The position numbers and the translations under genes were made by a program. From assembly GCF_027105055.1 (NCBI RefSeq), contig NZ_CP114264.1, positions 2,666,001-2,730,000 of the forward strand: a stretch of 64,000 bases of DNA, read 5' to 3'. A model generated the notes under the pieces. It ran no database searches. It was not told where the DNA came from and saw nothing but the letters and a program-made list of their open reading frames with translations. Shown here piece after piece: positions 52,142 to 62,074 of this stretch (positions within the stretch are counted from its first letter, which is position 1; the number at the start of each line of letters is the position of its first letter). Source of the stretch: Acinetobacter sp. TR3. Lineage in GTDB: Bacteria; Pseudomonadota; Gammaproteobacteria; Pseudomonadales; Moraxellaceae.

Positions 52142-52630
52142 TTAAGCGGTTGCCCAAGACTGGTCTGCGATTACAGTTAAATTTGCCTGCTGTACCAGTT
52201 CTAAATCTTTTAATCGACACCCATTCAACTGTAAATGAGCATCTAAATCCAATAAGGGAACAATCACAAAATCACGCTCTAAAATACCCACATGTGGCAC
52301 GGTTAAGCGTTCATTGCAGATCTGCTCCTGACCATAGATCAACAAATCCAGATCAAGCGTGCGCTCTCCCCAGCGCCGCACACGGATACGTCCTGCATCT
52401 TGCTCAAATTGTTGTAATTGATCTAATAGGGCAAGCGGTGCAAGTGTGGTATCGAGTTGAACAACCGCATTTAAATAATTCGGCTGATCTTGCGGCCCCA
52501 TTGGCGGACTTTGATAAAGTCTTGAAACTTTTACCGAACCTAAACTAGCCAGCTTCACAACAGCCTCGCTAAGAATCTGTTGCGAATCACCTAAATTGCT
52601 ACCAAGACCAATATAAGCACGAGTCGTCAT
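52142..52630 (-). CDS. folK: HPPK, 6-hydroxymethyl-dihydropterin pyrophosphokinase
   Basis: FolK transfers pyrophosphate from ATP to the pterin precursor of folate. The 162-residue protein has AYIGLGSNLGDSQQ at the N-terminus and the signature WGERTLDLDLLIYG (about residues 87-100), followed by LTVPHVGILERDFVIVPLLDL. Its ATG overlaps the stop of pcnB by four bases, the order pcnB-folK-panB-panC being common in gammaproteobacteria. Confidence 0.96.
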   Translation of the reverse strand: MTTRAYIGLGSNLGDSQQILSEAVVKLASLGSVKVSRLYQSPPMGPQDQPNYLNAVVQLDTTLAPLALLDQLQQFEQDAGRIRVRRWGERTLDLDLLIYGQEQICNERLTVPHVGILERDFVIVPLLDLDAHLQLNGCRLKDLELVQQANLTVIADQSWATA

Positions 52631-54081
52631 TGTGTTGGTCCAAAAACAACTTGGGCTAAATCACGCTGTACCCGTTTACGCTTGAGAATCGGATGATCTG
52701 TATTGATTTGTCCAGAAACGGCAGTCGCTTTTTCAATAAAACGGCTAGTTGATTCATCGGCTCTCACACGTTCTTTTTTAGCACGACGACTTCTTGGCTC
52801 AGGGACATTGACCAAAGGCTCAATCTCAGTGGTCTTTGGCTCATCAACTTCAACTGTCTTACGACGTGTTTTACTACGTTGACGGTTGTATTGACGAATT
52901 GCGACTTCTTTCTGATCGATTGACATTTCTTGGTAAGCTTCCCACCAAATCCCCATGCCTTCGGTACTGCTATCACCTGATTTCTCACGTAACAACAAGA
53001 AGTCAAAGCCTGCACGGAAACGTGCATGTCCAGCCAAAGCTTCAATTTGCTGTGGCTTTGGATTGAGCAAACGGGTTTGCATTTCCCACACTTCACGAAT
53101 AAAAGTTTCAGCAAAACGGGGAATAATGGTGCGGGTGGCTTGACGTTTCAATACATCTAAACCAGCTTGGGCACGTGCTTCAGCAGGAACAACACCTTTA
53201 TTTAAATAAAAATCGCAACGTTCTAAGAAAGGCTTCCACAACAATACTGCATAAAAAAATGCGGGATTAATGGTCTTACCAATTTGAATTCGTTGATCAG
53301 TATTTTTAGCTGCACGTTCGATAAAAGCTGTTAGATTTGGAGGAATTTCAGCAAATAATTGCTTCCAAACCCCAAACTCAATCAGCATCGGCAAAACGCG
53401 TGCAAGATGTCCCATAGTAAATAATTTTTGAGACTCATCGTATAAACGATGCGGTGAGACATCACGTAACAGTTGCGTCAGCTCAACATTAAAAACATCA
53501 ATAATCGATTGATCAATTTGAAAGTTAAGTTTCGCAGCAAAACGTAAGGCACGTAACATTCTCACAGGGTCTTCTTCAAACCGCTGTGCAGGCTCACCTA
53601 AAAAACGCAAAGTACGGGTTTTAATATCATCAACTGCATGACAAAAATCTAGCACGATCGCTTGGCGCGGTTGATAATACAAAGTATTAATTGAGAAATC
53701 TCGACGCGCAAAATCTTGCTCAATTGTTCCCCAATTATTATCTCGCAGGATCATACCGGAAGCACTGGTGACTGCTTTTTTGGGAGGAGCGCGGAAAGTT
53801 GCGACTTCAATCAGTTCGCGACCAGAATAAACATGTGCTAATTCGAAACGTCGACCAATAATTCGGCAACGTCGACCAAAAACTTCTTTCACTTGAGCTG
53901 GTGTTGCATTTGTAACAGCGTCAAAATCCTTAGGATTAAGACCTAACATCATATCGCGAACACCGCCGCCTACAATATATGCCTCATAGCCAGCTTTCGT
54001 CAGGCTATCAATCACATCTAATATTGAAGAAGGGAGTTGGGTTGTGGACAAACCACATTTTGACGCACGCAAAGTTTGCAA
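52627..54081 (-). CDS. pcnB: Poly(A) polymerase I
   Basis: PcnB adds short A tails to RNAs and so promotes their decay. The 484-residue product has the class II nucleotidyltransferase core YIVGGGVRDMMLGLNPKDFDAVTNATPAQV, then RCRIIGRRFELAHV and RDFSINTLYY. A helical RNA-binding region and a long basic C-terminal tail rich in Arg, Lys and Glu (about 400-470) follow, the feature that separates PcnB from CCA-adding enzymes. The best start is the TTG at 54081, which has AGGAG eleven bases upstream. It is coupled to folK by an ATGA overlap. Confidence 0.94.
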   Translation of the reverse strand: MQTLRASKCGLSTTQLPSSILDVIDSLTKAGYEAYIVGGGVRDMMLGLNPKDFDAVTNATPAQVKEVFGRRCRIIGRRFELAHVYSGRELIEVATFRAPPKKAVTSASGMILRDNNWGTIEQDFARRDFSINTLYYQPRQAIVLDFCHAVDDIKTRTLRFLGEPAQRFEEDPVRMLRALRFAAKLNFQIDQSIIDVFNVELTQLLRDVSPHRLYDESQKLFTMGHLARVLPMLIEFGVWKQLFAEIPPNLTAFIERAAKNTDQRIQIGKTINPAFFYAVLLWKPFLERCDFYLNKGVVPAEARAQAGLDVLKRQATRTIIPRFAETFIREVWEMQTRLLNPKPQQIEALAGHARFRAGFDFLLLREKSGDSSTEGMGIWWEAYQEMSIDQKEVAIRQYNRQRSKTRRKTVEVDEPKTTEIEPLVNVPEPRSRRAKKERVRADESTSRFIEKATAVSGQINTDHPILKRKRVQRDLAQVVFGPTQ

Positions 54082-54220
54082 AAGACACTGTCTCCTACGT
54101 CAGGACGTAAATAACAATTTGTCGCTAATCATAGCTCTAACACACTCAAAGGGCAATTTATTCTGTTGAAGTTTCAACAGATCAGTATGTTTTAATTGCA
54201 ATATCATCTTTATTTTTATC

Positions 54221-54649
54221 CTATAATCCTAAGCGTGCTTTATTTTTCTCAAGCAATTTGGGTCCAATTCCTTTTACATTGACCAACTCATCTATCGTTT
54301 TAAAACCACCATTCTTTTGGCGATATTCAACAATTGCCTGAGCTTTTTTCTCACCCACGCCATTCAACGTTTGTAGCTGCTGTAAATTTGCTTGGTTCAA
54401 ACTAATTTTATCTCCTTGAATGTTTACAGAAGATGAAACTTGCTTTGAACCTTGTTGTGCCGTGGGTCTTGATAAATAATAATTATTGTTTGGTTGCTTC
54501 GCCAATTGCTGATCACGTGCCTGTTGTTGCGCTTTCCATTTTTCATAGGATTGATCGAATGGCTGCGCATCTACAGATGAAAAACACCCTAAATATATAA
54601 AAATGAATAAAAAAAGATTATGTTTGCTGCGTAGCTGCGGCAAATTCAT
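54221..54649 (-). CDS. ComEA-like helix-hairpin-helix protein
   Basis: This 142-residue exported protein has an N-terminal signal peptide with a possible lipobox (FIYLGCFSS). A Gln/Lys-rich linker is followed by a C-terminal double helix-hairpin-helix domain (SLNQANLQQLQTLNGVGEKKAQAIVEYRQ, then IDELVNVKGIGPKLLEKNKARL). This is the ComEA DNA-binding fold that pulls DNA through the outer membrane during natural transformation. Acinetobacter is naturally competent, but some species carry more than one such protein, so a competence role is likely but not certain. Its ATG overlaps the mazG stop by four bases. Confidence 0.83.
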   Translation of the reverse strand: MNLPQLRSKHNLFLFIFIYLGCFSSVDAQPFDQSYEKWKAQQQARDQQLAKQPNNNYYLSRPTAQQGSKQVSSSVNIQGDKISLNQANLQQLQTLNGVGEKKAQAIVEYRQKNGGFKTIDELVNVKGIGPKLLEKNKARLGL

Positions 54650-55425
54650 TGGATTTCCCCCTGAAGTTTTAAGTGTCTTTTTGCTTGCTCCCAGAGTTCG
54701 TCCATTTCTGCCAAACTCATTTCTTGCAAGTCTTTGTCTTGTCTTTGTGCTTGTTGTTCAATATATGCAAATCGGCTTCTAAATTTATGAATCGTTGCCA
54801 GTAATGCAGTCTCACTCGACAGACCAAGTTTACGTCCTACATTGATTAAAGAAAATAGACAATCGCCAAACTCTTCTTGTATTTCATCACTTTTTTGATT
54901 TTTGATCGCTTGTTGTAATTCCTCTAATTCCTCATTTAACTTCCCATAAGCATCTTCAACTGTTTCAAAATCAAAACCCAACTGCGCTGCTTTTTTTTGA
55001 ATTTCATGTGCCTGTACCAAAGCTGGCGCATGTTTCACTGCATCTAGTCGAGATTGAGCCTTACCTTGTTTTTCTTGCTGCTTAATTTTTTTCCATAATT
55101 CACTGACTTGTTCTGAATCTAAATTTTGATATTTTTCAGCTTGAAATACATGTGGATGACGACGAATTAATTTTTCACTAATCGCATCTACAACATCATG
55201 AAAGTTAAATGCGCCTTGCTCACTGTACATTTGGGATTGAAAAACCACTTGTAATAATAAATCACCTAACTCGTTGCGAATTTCATTGAGATCCCCCTTT
55301 CGAATCGCTTCTTCAACCTCATAAGCTTCTTCGATCGCATAACGAGTCAAGCTATTAGGCGTTTGTTGTTGATCCCATGGGCATTTTTGTCGCAACTCTT
55401 GCATAATTTCTAATAACTTTTCCAT
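54646..55425 (-). CDS. mazG: Nucleoside triphosphate pyrophosphohydrolase MazG
   Basis: MazG hydrolyses NTPs to NMP and pyrophosphate and in E. coli lowers ppGpp during starvation. From the ATG at 55425 (MEKLLEIMQELRQKCPWDQQQTPNSL), with GGAG six bases upstream, it has 259 residues and two MazG domains. The first has the EEAYEVEEAIRKGDLNEIRNELGDLLLQVVF metal-binding pattern (ExxE...ExxD). The second has NEELEELQQAIKN and EEFGDCLFSLINVGRKLG. An in-frame TTG at 55437 is a less likely start. Confidence 0.95.
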   Translation of the reverse strand: MEKLLEIMQELRQKCPWDQQQTPNSLTRYAIEEAYEVEEAIRKGDLNEIRNELGDLLLQVVFQSQMYSEQGAFNFHDVVDAISEKLIRRHPHVFQAEKYQNLDSEQVSELWKKIKQQEKQGKAQSRLDAVKHAPALVQAHEIQKKAAQLGFDFETVEDAYGKLNEELEELQQAIKNQKSDEIQEEFGDCLFSLINVGRKLGLSSETALLATIHKFRSRFAYIEQQAQRQDKDLQEMSLAEMDELWEQAKRHLKLQGEIQ

Positions 55426-55519
55426 GATCCTCTCCAAATACAGCCAAATTGTTGCAGCTTGAACCTGCTTATGCGTAATATACGCCGATTAAAGAAATAT
55501 GATAAAGCAAGGGAAAGCA

Positions 55520-56293
55520 ATGCAACATAGCGTATTTATTAGTGGAGCGGCACAAGGAATTGGTGCTGAGATTGCGCGCATCTTTCATCGTCACGGTTAT
55601 AAAGTCGGTATTTATGATATTAATGATGAGCAAGCGCTTCGTTTAGCCAACGAGCTTGGTGAAAATGCTAAAGCGGGTTATTTAGATGTCAGTAACTTTC
55701 GCCAGTGGAAAATAGCACTACAAGATTTTAAAAATTGGGCAGGCGAACTGAATATTTTAATTAACAACGCTGGAATCTTATACTCTGGCGCATTTGAAGA
55801 GACGTCAATTCAATCCCATCATCGCACTGTGGATATCAATATCAAAGGGGTTCTGAACGGTTGCCATGCTGGGTTACCCCATCTAGAAAAAGCCAGTTTT
55901 GCTCGTGTGATTAATTTATCCTCCGCCTCAGCAATTTATGGACAAGCTGATTTAGCATCGTACTCTGCGAGTAAATTTGCGGTTCGAGGCTTAACAGAAG
56001 CCTTAGATGTAGAATGGCAAAAATATAATATTCGCGTACTCGATGTAATGCCTCTATTTGTACAAACCAATATGGTAAAGAATATGAATGCAGGCAGTAT
56101 TCAAAATATTGGTGTGGATTTAACCCCTGCGGATGTTGCGAAACAAGTCTTACAGTTAGCCCAACAAAAAGATCATGCCCTGATTCCAACTCATACTCCT
56201 GTAGGCATAAAAACCAAACTGATGTATCAATTGTCGAGCATCAGTCCACAGTTTTTAAATCGATTGACTAATATTTTCCTATCGAAGCGTTAA
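55520..56293 (+). CDS. Short-chain dehydrogenase/reductase
   Basis: From the ATG at 55520 (MQHSVFISGAAQGIG), which has AAGGGAA upstream, this is a 257-residue classical SDR. It has the cofactor motif SGAAQGIGAEIA, NNAGILYSGAF, the catalytic Ser in INLSSASAIYG, and Tyr/Lys in YSASKFAVRGLTEAL. The Asp after the second strand (IYDIND) suggests preference for NAD(H). The substrate is unknown. The C-terminus ends with a hydrophobic/basic stretch. It is convergent with relA and ends in a shared terminator. Confidence 0.9.
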   Translation: MQHSVFISGAAQGIGAEIARIFHRHGYKVGIYDINDEQALRLANELGENAKAGYLDVSNFRQWKIALQDFKNWAGELNILINNAGILYSGAFEETSIQSHHRTVDINIKGVLNGCHAGLPHLEKASFARVINLSSASAIYGQADLASYSASKFAVRGLTEALDVEWQKYNIRVLDVMPLFVQTNMVKNMNAGSIQNIGVDLTPADVAKQVLQLAQQKDHALIPTHTPVGIKTKLMYQLSSISPQFLNRLTNIFLSKR

Positions 56294-56297
56294 GCAT

Positions 56298-56327
56298 AAA
56301 AAAGCTGCATCTCAATGCAGCTTTTTT
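56298..56327. terminator. Bidirectional terminator between SDR gene and relA
   Basis: A 13-bp perfect stem (AAAAAAGCTGCAT / ATGCAGCTTTTTT) with a CTCA loop lies between convergent genes. Confidence 0.92.
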
Positions 56328-56338
56328 ATTTTCATGTT

Positions 56339-58645
56339 CTAACTTCCCTGAACCAAACGTCGTGCGCTGATAATCCCGGGTTGCTGCTCTAAACGAGCCA
56401 ATAAACGAGACAGTTGTGCCAAACCTTTGACTTCAATCAATAATTTCATATTGGCAATACCATCTGCCTCAGAAATGGTATTGACCTGACGAATATTGAT
56501 TTGGTCTGAGAAAATCACTTGGGTGAGGTCTTTAAGTAGACCACGGCGATCATAAGCTTCAACCACGATTTGCACGCTCTGGCCACGGGTCGGTTGCATT
56601 TCCCAATCCGCTTCAACAGCACGCTCAGGCTCTTGTGTCGTCATGCGTAAATAATCTGGACAAGCGATCTTATGGATACTGACACCACGGTTTAAAGTGA
56701 TATAACCACCAATCGACTCACCATGCACAGGTTGACAACATTGCGCAATATGCAGCTCAACATTATCCAAACCATCAATCAAAATCCCGTGTGCTGAGAG
56801 CGTATGGCTCGCACGAGGATTTAACGCAGGTTTTAAAACCAGTTCAGGCTCATCTTGATCCAAGTGCATCTGACGATTGACTTGATTCATCAAGGCATGA
56901 AGGCTGATATCACCACTCACCAAAGCCACTAAAATATCATCACCCGCTTTCAGGTTGAAATGAGATGAATAATCTTTTAAATCAATACTCTTTGGATGAA
57001 TAGCTAAACGAGATAATTCTTTATTCAGTAACTCACGTCCAACTTCAACGTTTTTACTGCGATCTTGTTGTCTAAACCAATGGCGTAACTTGTCACGCGC
57101 ACGCGCCGTTTTGATATAGCCTAAAGAATTGACCAACCAATCACGGTTAGGTTCGCGGTCTTTCTTGGTTAAGATTTCAACCTGCTCACCTGTTTTCAAG
57201 GTATAGGTTAATGGCACATAGCGCTGATTGACACGTGCTGCATAGCACTTGTTTCCAACTTCAGTATGCACATGATAGGCGAAATCTAAAACGGTTGAAC
57301 CTCGTGGTAATTCCTTAATATCACCATCACGACTAAATACATAAATCTTTTCAAAATTCTCAAAATCTTGAATTTGATCTATGCCATTTGACTCTTCATC
57401 TTCGCCATGTGGTGTCGTTTCAGTACGCTCTTGATAATGCTCAAGTACGGCACGTAAAGAATGCAAACGATGGTTAAATGAATGATCGGTATTTTTTGCG
57501 CCTTCTTTATAATTGAAGTGCGAACAAACACCTAACTCAGCCTCATTGTGCATTTCAAAGGTACGAATTTGCACTTCTAAAGATTTATTTTCTGCAATCA
57601 CAGCAGTATGTAATGAGCGATAACCATTTGCCTTTGGATTGGTGACATAGTCATCAAACTGGTTGGGAATATGCCGCCATAATTGATGCACAATCCCTAA
57701 AGCGTGATAACAATCAGGTACACTTTTTACCAATACACGTACCGCACGAATATCGTAAAGCTGATCGAAACTCAGGTTTTTGCTTTTCATTTTTCGATAA
57801 ATCGAATAAATGTGCTTCACTCGCCCAGTGATTTCAGCTTGGATATGATGCGTACCTAGTTCAGTCTTCAATTTATCAATGACAAATTGAATATACTGCT
57901 CACGCTCTAAACGTTTTTCATTCAGTAACGATGCGATTTCTTTATAGCGTTCTGGTGCTAAATAACGGAAAGCAAGATCTTCTAGCTCCCATTTAAGCTG
58001 TGCTATACCTAAGCGATGTGCAAGTGGTGAATAGATCGTTAAAATCTCACGTGCAACACGCTCTTGACGTTCTTTACTCGCCGTTGCCAATTCACGCAAG
58101 GCATAAGTACGTTCAGCAAGTTTGATTAAAACGACACGTACATCTTCTGTCACCGAAATCAGCATTTTATAAATGCCGTTTAAGTGCTCACGTTGATTAT
58201 TATTGAAATGATCTTCTAAACGTTTATTTTTTTCAATCAATTCAGAGAGCTTACCCATCGCAAGCGTACCCTGTACAAGACCAAGTACTTGCCCACCAAA
58301 CTGTTGTTGAATATCCTCTAAGGTAATTAAGCCTTCGCGCACACTGCGATATAACACTGCCGCTGACAATGTGTCTTCATCAACATGTAAATGCGCTAAA
58401 ATATCAGCCATACCAATACCTGTACTAAAGGTATTGCTACGATGATGAACCGTGGTTTCTAATTCTTTTGCCAAGGTCAGCTCTGCAACTTTTTGAAGTT
58501 GCTTTAGCTCTGCCCCATCCAAAATATCACGCACTCGATCTAGCCAAGAGACCAGACCACTTTGCGCTTCAGCGGCATGTTCTACAGTCGTTTCCTCTGA
58601 CAACTCATGGAGTCGTCCAGGTAACTGCTCACGTACTGTGACCAT
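56339..58645 (-). CDS. relA: GTP pyrophosphokinase RelA
   Basis: RelA makes (p)ppGpp on ribosomes stalled with uncharged tRNA. The 768-residue protein has the long RSH layout. The N-terminal hydrolase-like domain is degenerate: where SpoT has the catalytic His-Asp pair this has HVDEDTLSAAVLYRSVREG, so hydrolase activity is not expected. The synthetase domain contains KMKSKNLSFDQLYDIRAVRVLV and DDYVTNPKANGYRSLHTAV. Then come TGS (VFSRDGDIKELPRGSTVLDFAYHVHTEVG), helical, zinc-finger-like (HIAQCCQPVHGESIGGYITLNRGVSIHK) and ACT domains. It follows rlmD by 31 bases, the usual rlmD-relA neighbourhood. Confidence 0.95.
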   Translation of the reverse strand: MVTVREQLPGRLHELSEETTVEHAAEAQSGLVSWLDRVRDILDGAELKQLQKVAELTLAKELETTVHHRSNTFSTGIGMADILAHLHVDEDTLSAAVLYRSVREGLITLEDIQQQFGGQVLGLVQGTLAMGKLSELIEKNKRLEDHFNNNQREHLNGIYKMLISVTEDVRVVLIKLAERTYALRELATASKERQERVAREILTIYSPLAHRLGIAQLKWELEDLAFRYLAPERYKEIASLLNEKRLEREQYIQFVIDKLKTELGTHHIQAEITGRVKHIYSIYRKMKSKNLSFDQLYDIRAVRVLVKSVPDCYHALGIVHQLWRHIPNQFDDYVTNPKANGYRSLHTAVIAENKSLEVQIRTFEMHNEAELGVCSHFNYKEGAKNTDHSFNHRLHSLRAVLEHYQERTETTPHGEDEESNGIDQIQDFENFEKIYVFSRDGDIKELPRGSTVLDFAYHVHTEVGNKCYAARVNQRYVPLTYTLKTGEQVEILTKKDREPNRDWLVNSLGYIKTARARDKLRHWFRQQDRSKNVEVGRELLNKELSRLAIHPKSIDLKDYSSHFNLKAGDDILVALVSGDISLHALMNQVNRQMHLDQDEPELVLKPALNPRASHTLSAHGILIDGLDNVELHIAQCCQPVHGESIGGYITLNRGVSIHKIACPDYLRMTTQEPERAVEADWEMQPTRGQSVQIVVEAYDRRGLLKDLTQVIFSDQINIRQVNTISEADGIANMKLLIEVKGLAQLSRLLARLEQQPGIISARRLVQGS

Positions 58646-58676
58646 ACCATTCTCCTCTGGATATGTAACTCATTCT

Positions 58677-60086
58677 CTAATCGTTTATCTCTTGGGTCTT
58701 TTCAAATTGCTCAATTTTTTCAAACAAGGCAATTGATTCAACATGCTCAGTATGGGTAAACATGTCCATTACTGCCGCCTTTTTAAGTTGATAACCATAT
58801 TGTGCCAGTACACCCGCATCCCTTGCCAGTGTTGATGGATTACATGAAACATAAACGATTCTTTTTGCTCCAAAATTAGGTACATATTGCATAACTTCAA
58901 ACGCACCTGATCGAGGAGGATCAATTAATAATGCATCAAATCCCTGTTTTGCCCAAGAATGATGCGAAAAGTCTTTTGTTAAATCTTGTGAAAAGAACAA
59001 TGCCTGAGACAATTGATTTGCTTTTGCATTTTCAGTTGCCCGTTGTACCATCTCATCACTTGCTTCAACACCAACGACCTGACCTGTCTCACCAACACAA
59101 CGTGCTAAAGGTAAGGAAAAATTACCCAGTCCACAAAATAGGTCGAGTACTCTCTCCCCTTTCTGTAAATCTAGCAATTCACATGCCAAGTGAATCATCT
59201 TTGCATTTACACCACTATTTACTTGAGTAAAGTCTAAAGGCGAAAATGCAAATTTAACCGCAAACTCATCCAGACTGTAGTGCAAACGCATCGGTGCTTG
59301 AGCATCATCAACACGATGTAAACTATCTGCGCCTTTAGGTTGCAAATACAACTGCCAATCCTTTAGTAACGCAAATTGACGTAATTGGTTGACATCCGAC
59401 ACATTTAATTCATCCAAGTGGCGAATCAATAACGCTGTCTCGGTATCACCCATTGCTAATTCTATATGACCAATGTGGGCTTTGCCTGTTAGACTTTCGA
59501 GTAGTTTTCTCAACTCTACCAAACTTTCGGACAAACGCTGATCAAGTACGTGACACTGCTGAATCGGTGTTAAATGATTACTGTGATGTTCACGAAAGCC
59601 CATCACCAAACGATTTTGTTTCGCAATATAGCGAACGCCCACTCGAGCACGACGACGATAATCTATTTTTTCAGATCGGATTGGATCTAACCATTGTTCT
59701 GGTTGTAAACCAGCAAAATGTTGTAAATGTGACTTCAATACATTCTGTTTTAATAAAATCTGTTCATCTGGATGAATATGTTGCAAGCTACAGCCACCAC
59801 AGACCCCAAAATGCGGACAAATCGGATCGACTCGTCCCACAGCCGCATCACTTTCTAGCTTAACCATATCCGCTTCTTCTAAACGCGAAGTTTGATTAGT
59901 GATCTTGGCTTGTACCGTTTCACCCACGAGCGCATAACGAATAAAAACCTTCTTACCGTGCTTTTCTTTTGGATGATCAGGATGCGTTCCATAATGCGCA
60001 ATCCCTCGCCCCTCATGAGAAAAAGCTTCGATTTGAAAGGTATATGTTGGATATTGAGCTGGGCGCTGTTTCGCTTTATGTTTCAA
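58677..60086 (-). CDS. rlmD: 23S rRNA (uracil-1939-C5)-methyltransferase RlmD
   Basis: RlmD methylates U1939 of 23S rRNA using S-adenosylmethionine. The 469-residue protein has an N-terminal TRAM domain. Its iron-sulfur cluster cysteines lie in [14 protein letters not shown], with a preceding Cys expected upstream. The SAM site is [16 protein letters not shown], and the catalytic Cys is in [14 protein letters not shown]. It is encoded next to relA and upstream of a PolB-type exonuclease on the same strand. Confidence 0.95.
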   Translation of the reverse strand: MKHKAKQRPAQYPTYTFQIEAFSHEGRGIAHYGTHPDHPKEKHGKKVFIRYALVGETVQAKITNQTSRLEEADMVKLESDAAVGRVDPICPHFGVCGGCSLQHIHPDEQILLKQNVLKSHLQHFAGLQPEQWLDPIRSEKIDYRRRARVGVRYIAKQNRLVMGFREHHSNHLTPIQQCHVLDQRLSESLVELRKLLESLTGKAHIGHIELAMGDTETALLIRHLDELNVSDVNQLRQFALLKDWQLYLQPKGADSLHRVDDAQAPMRLHYSLDEFAVKFAFSPLDFTQVNSGVNAKMIHLACELLDLQKGERVLDLFCGLGNFSLPLARCVGETGQVVGVEASDEMVQRATENAKANQLSQALFFSQDLTKDFSHHSWAKQGFDALLIDPPRSGAFEVMQYVPNFGAKRIVYVSCNPSTLARDAGVLAQYGYQLKKAAVMDMFTHTEHVESIALFEKIEQFEKTQEIND

Positions 60087-60095
60087 AAGATCAAC

Positions 60096-60917
60096 CTAAT
60101 TTTTTGGCGCAAACGTATTTGCGGTAAATACAGTATATTGCGATGTTTGTTGCCATACCTGTAAGAATTCTGTTTGTTGCGTTTGAGTTTGTAAATAATC
60201 GATCGTGGTTTGAAGCCAATACTGATGATCATGTTGATTAAGCTGCCCTTTGAGCAACAACCAACGTAAATAGATCAACCATGTATTTAAAACATCACCT
60301 TCACAATAACTGGTCAGTTTTAACCATTGTTCAGTACGCACATACTCTGGCACATGATAACCAGTCTCACCACGTTTCCCAGGGAATCCTAAAAGGCAAG
60401 CAACATCATCAAGTTTTTGAAAATTTCGACCATTAAACATTGCCATCACATCCATCAAATCGACATGACGATGGTGATAACGGTTTTGATAGTTATTGAA
60501 ACGCTTTTGGTTATCAATTTCACCTTGATCAAATAAACTTGACGCAGACAAACCATGATACATGGCGCGAAATAAAATCACTGGCAGATCAAATTGCGAA
60601 CCATTCCAACTGATTAATGTGGGTTGCTTCTTATCAAAAATAGATAAAAATTTGGTCAACATCTCAGCTTCTGTATTTTGCTCCTGACTAAATGAAAAAA
60701 GTCGAACACCTTTTTCATCAATCCACAAACCAGAAATACACACAATTTCATGCAAAGGTAGGCGTTGAAAATCACTACCTGATTCTTGACGGCGAATCTT
60801 CGTTAATGCTTGTTCAACATCGGCTTCAGGTAAATCAAGATGATGAAGATGGGCACCAGCCTTTAAATCGGTCAGTGTTTCAATATCAAAAACTAAAGTC
60901 GGAAAGCGTAAACTCAT
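60096..60917 (-). CDS. Predicted 3'-5' exonuclease (PolB-like, DNA_pol_B_exo2)
   Basis: This 273-residue protein resembles the exonuclease domain of family B polymerases without a polymerase part. The first catalytic motif, LVFDIETL (Asp and Glu), is at residues 8-15. The second is LISWNGSQFDLPVI (about 98-111), and an Exo III-like YCEGDVLNTWLIYLRWL region lies at about 200-220. A role in DNA or RNA trimming is presumed, and no substrate is known. It lies directly upstream of rlmD with a 9-base gap. Confidence 0.86.
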   Translation of the reverse strand: MSLRFPTLVFDIETLTDLKAGAHLHHLDLPEADVEQALTKIRRQESGSDFQRLPLHEIVCISGLWIDEKGVRLFSFSQEQNTEAEMLTKFLSIFDKKQPTLISWNGSQFDLPVILFRAMYHGLSASSLFDQGEIDNQKRFNNYQNRYHHRHVDLMDVMAMFNGRNFQKLDDVACLLGFPGKRGETGYHVPEYVRTEQWLKLTSYCEGDVLNTWLIYLRWLLLKGQLNQHDHQYWLQTTIDYLQTQTQQTEFLQVWQQTSQYTVFTANTFAPKN

Positions 60918-60929
60918 CTTGAAATCTCT

Positions 60930-61001
60930 TCAAATCCCTCCCAACCCACCTTTTATAAAGGGGAGTTCTCCCTCTTTTTAACAGAGAGATTAGGGGAGAT
61001 T
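60930..61001. repeat. Candidate dispersed intergenic repeat
   Basis: The gap between the exonuclease and cysM is an unusual C/T-rich then G/A-rich stretch of about 70 bases with nested imperfect inverted repeats: CCACCTTTTA..AAAGGGG and CTCCC...GGGGAG around CTCT...AGAG. Its composition differs from the usual AT-rich spacers here. It resembles short intergenic repeats seen in Acinetobacter genomes, but only one copy is present in the window. Confidence 0.4.
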
Positions 61002-61925
61002 TTAATCTTGAACTGAAAACAGCCCTGTTGACAAATAACGATCACCTCGGTCACAGATAATGCAGACAATCACAGCATCTGGATGTTCTTCAGCAATTTT
61101 AATTGACGCCCAAACTGCACCACCAGAAGAAGTACCTGCACTAATACCTTCAGTACGTGCTAACTTACGCATGGTTTTTTCTGCTTCGATTTGTGGAATA
61201 TCAATAATTCGATCCACACGACGACGATCAAAAATAGTTGGAAGATATTCTTCCGGCCAACGACGAATCCCTGCAATGCTCGAACCATCAGATGGTTGTA
61301 AGCCCACAATTTGAATATCAGGGTTCTGTTCTTTTAAATACTTAGAGACCCCCATAATCGTTCCTGTCGTCCCCATCGAACTCACAAAGTGAGTAATTTT
61401 TCCGCCCGTTTGCTTCCAGATCTCAGGTCCAGTTGTGAGGTAATGCGCCTCTACATTGTCTGGATTACCAAATTGATTGAGGACAAAACCTTTGCCCTCA
61501 GCCTGCATTTGTAAAGCTAAATCGCGTGCGCCTTCCATACCTTGCTGTTGAGTCACTTCGATTAACTCAGCACCATAAGCCAACATTGCATCTTTACGTT
61601 CCTGACTCATGTTATTTGGCATGATCAGCTTCATTTTATAACCACGCATGGCTGCAACCATGGCTAAAGCAATGCCAGTGTTACCACTAGTGGCTTCAAT
61701 TAAAGTATCACCAGGTTGAATTTGTCCACGCTTCTCTGCTTGAACAATCATGTTATAAGCAGGGCGATCTTTGACTGAGCCAGCAGGATTATTACCTTCT
61801 AATTTCGCTAATACGGTAGCTTGAGTATGACTTGCTAAACGCTGCAAACGCACTAAAGGGCTTTTACCGACATAATAGTCTAGTAAAAATTCATCTGCTA
61901 AAAAATCAGTTTGCGTATTCGTCAT
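61002..61925 (-). CDS. cysM: Cysteine synthase B
   Basis: CysM makes cysteine from O-acetylserine and sulfide or thiosulfate, with pyridoxal phosphate. From the ATG at 61925 (MTNTQTDFLADEFL) it has 307 residues; the open frame upstream of this is not family-like. The PLP Lys is in NPAGSVKDRPAYNMI, the substrate loop is EATSGNTGIALAM, the phosphate loop is SSMGTTGTIMGVSKYL, and GISAGTSSGGAVWA lies near the C-terminus. CysM differs from CysK in the RRWPEEYLPTIFD segment seen here. It is divergent from the sensor kinase gene. Confidence 0.95.
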   Translation of the reverse strand: MTNTQTDFLADEFLLDYYVGKSPLVRLQRLASHTQATVLAKLEGNNPAGSVKDRPAYNMIVQAEKRGQIQPGDTLIEATSGNTGIALAMVAAMRGYKMKLIMPNNMSQERKDAMLAYGAELIEVTQQQGMEGARDLALQMQAEGKGFVLNQFGNPDNVEAHYLTTGPEIWKQTGGKITHFVSSMGTTGTIMGVSKYLKEQNPDIQIVGLQPSDGSSIAGIRRWPEEYLPTIFDRRRVDRIIDIPQIEAEKTMRKLARTEGISAGTSSGGAVWASIKIAEEHPDAVIVCIICDRGDRYLSTGLFSVQD

Positions 61926-62074
61926 GATCGACACCGATATTAAGGTGGCGACTATTGTATGAAAAAATAAGAAATACTGCACCTTTTCACTATGCTTTTT
62001 ATTGGCTAGCCAATACCTCTGATTTCGGCAAAGCATGATAAGATGTTTCGCAGAATGATAAATCTGACCGCGCT

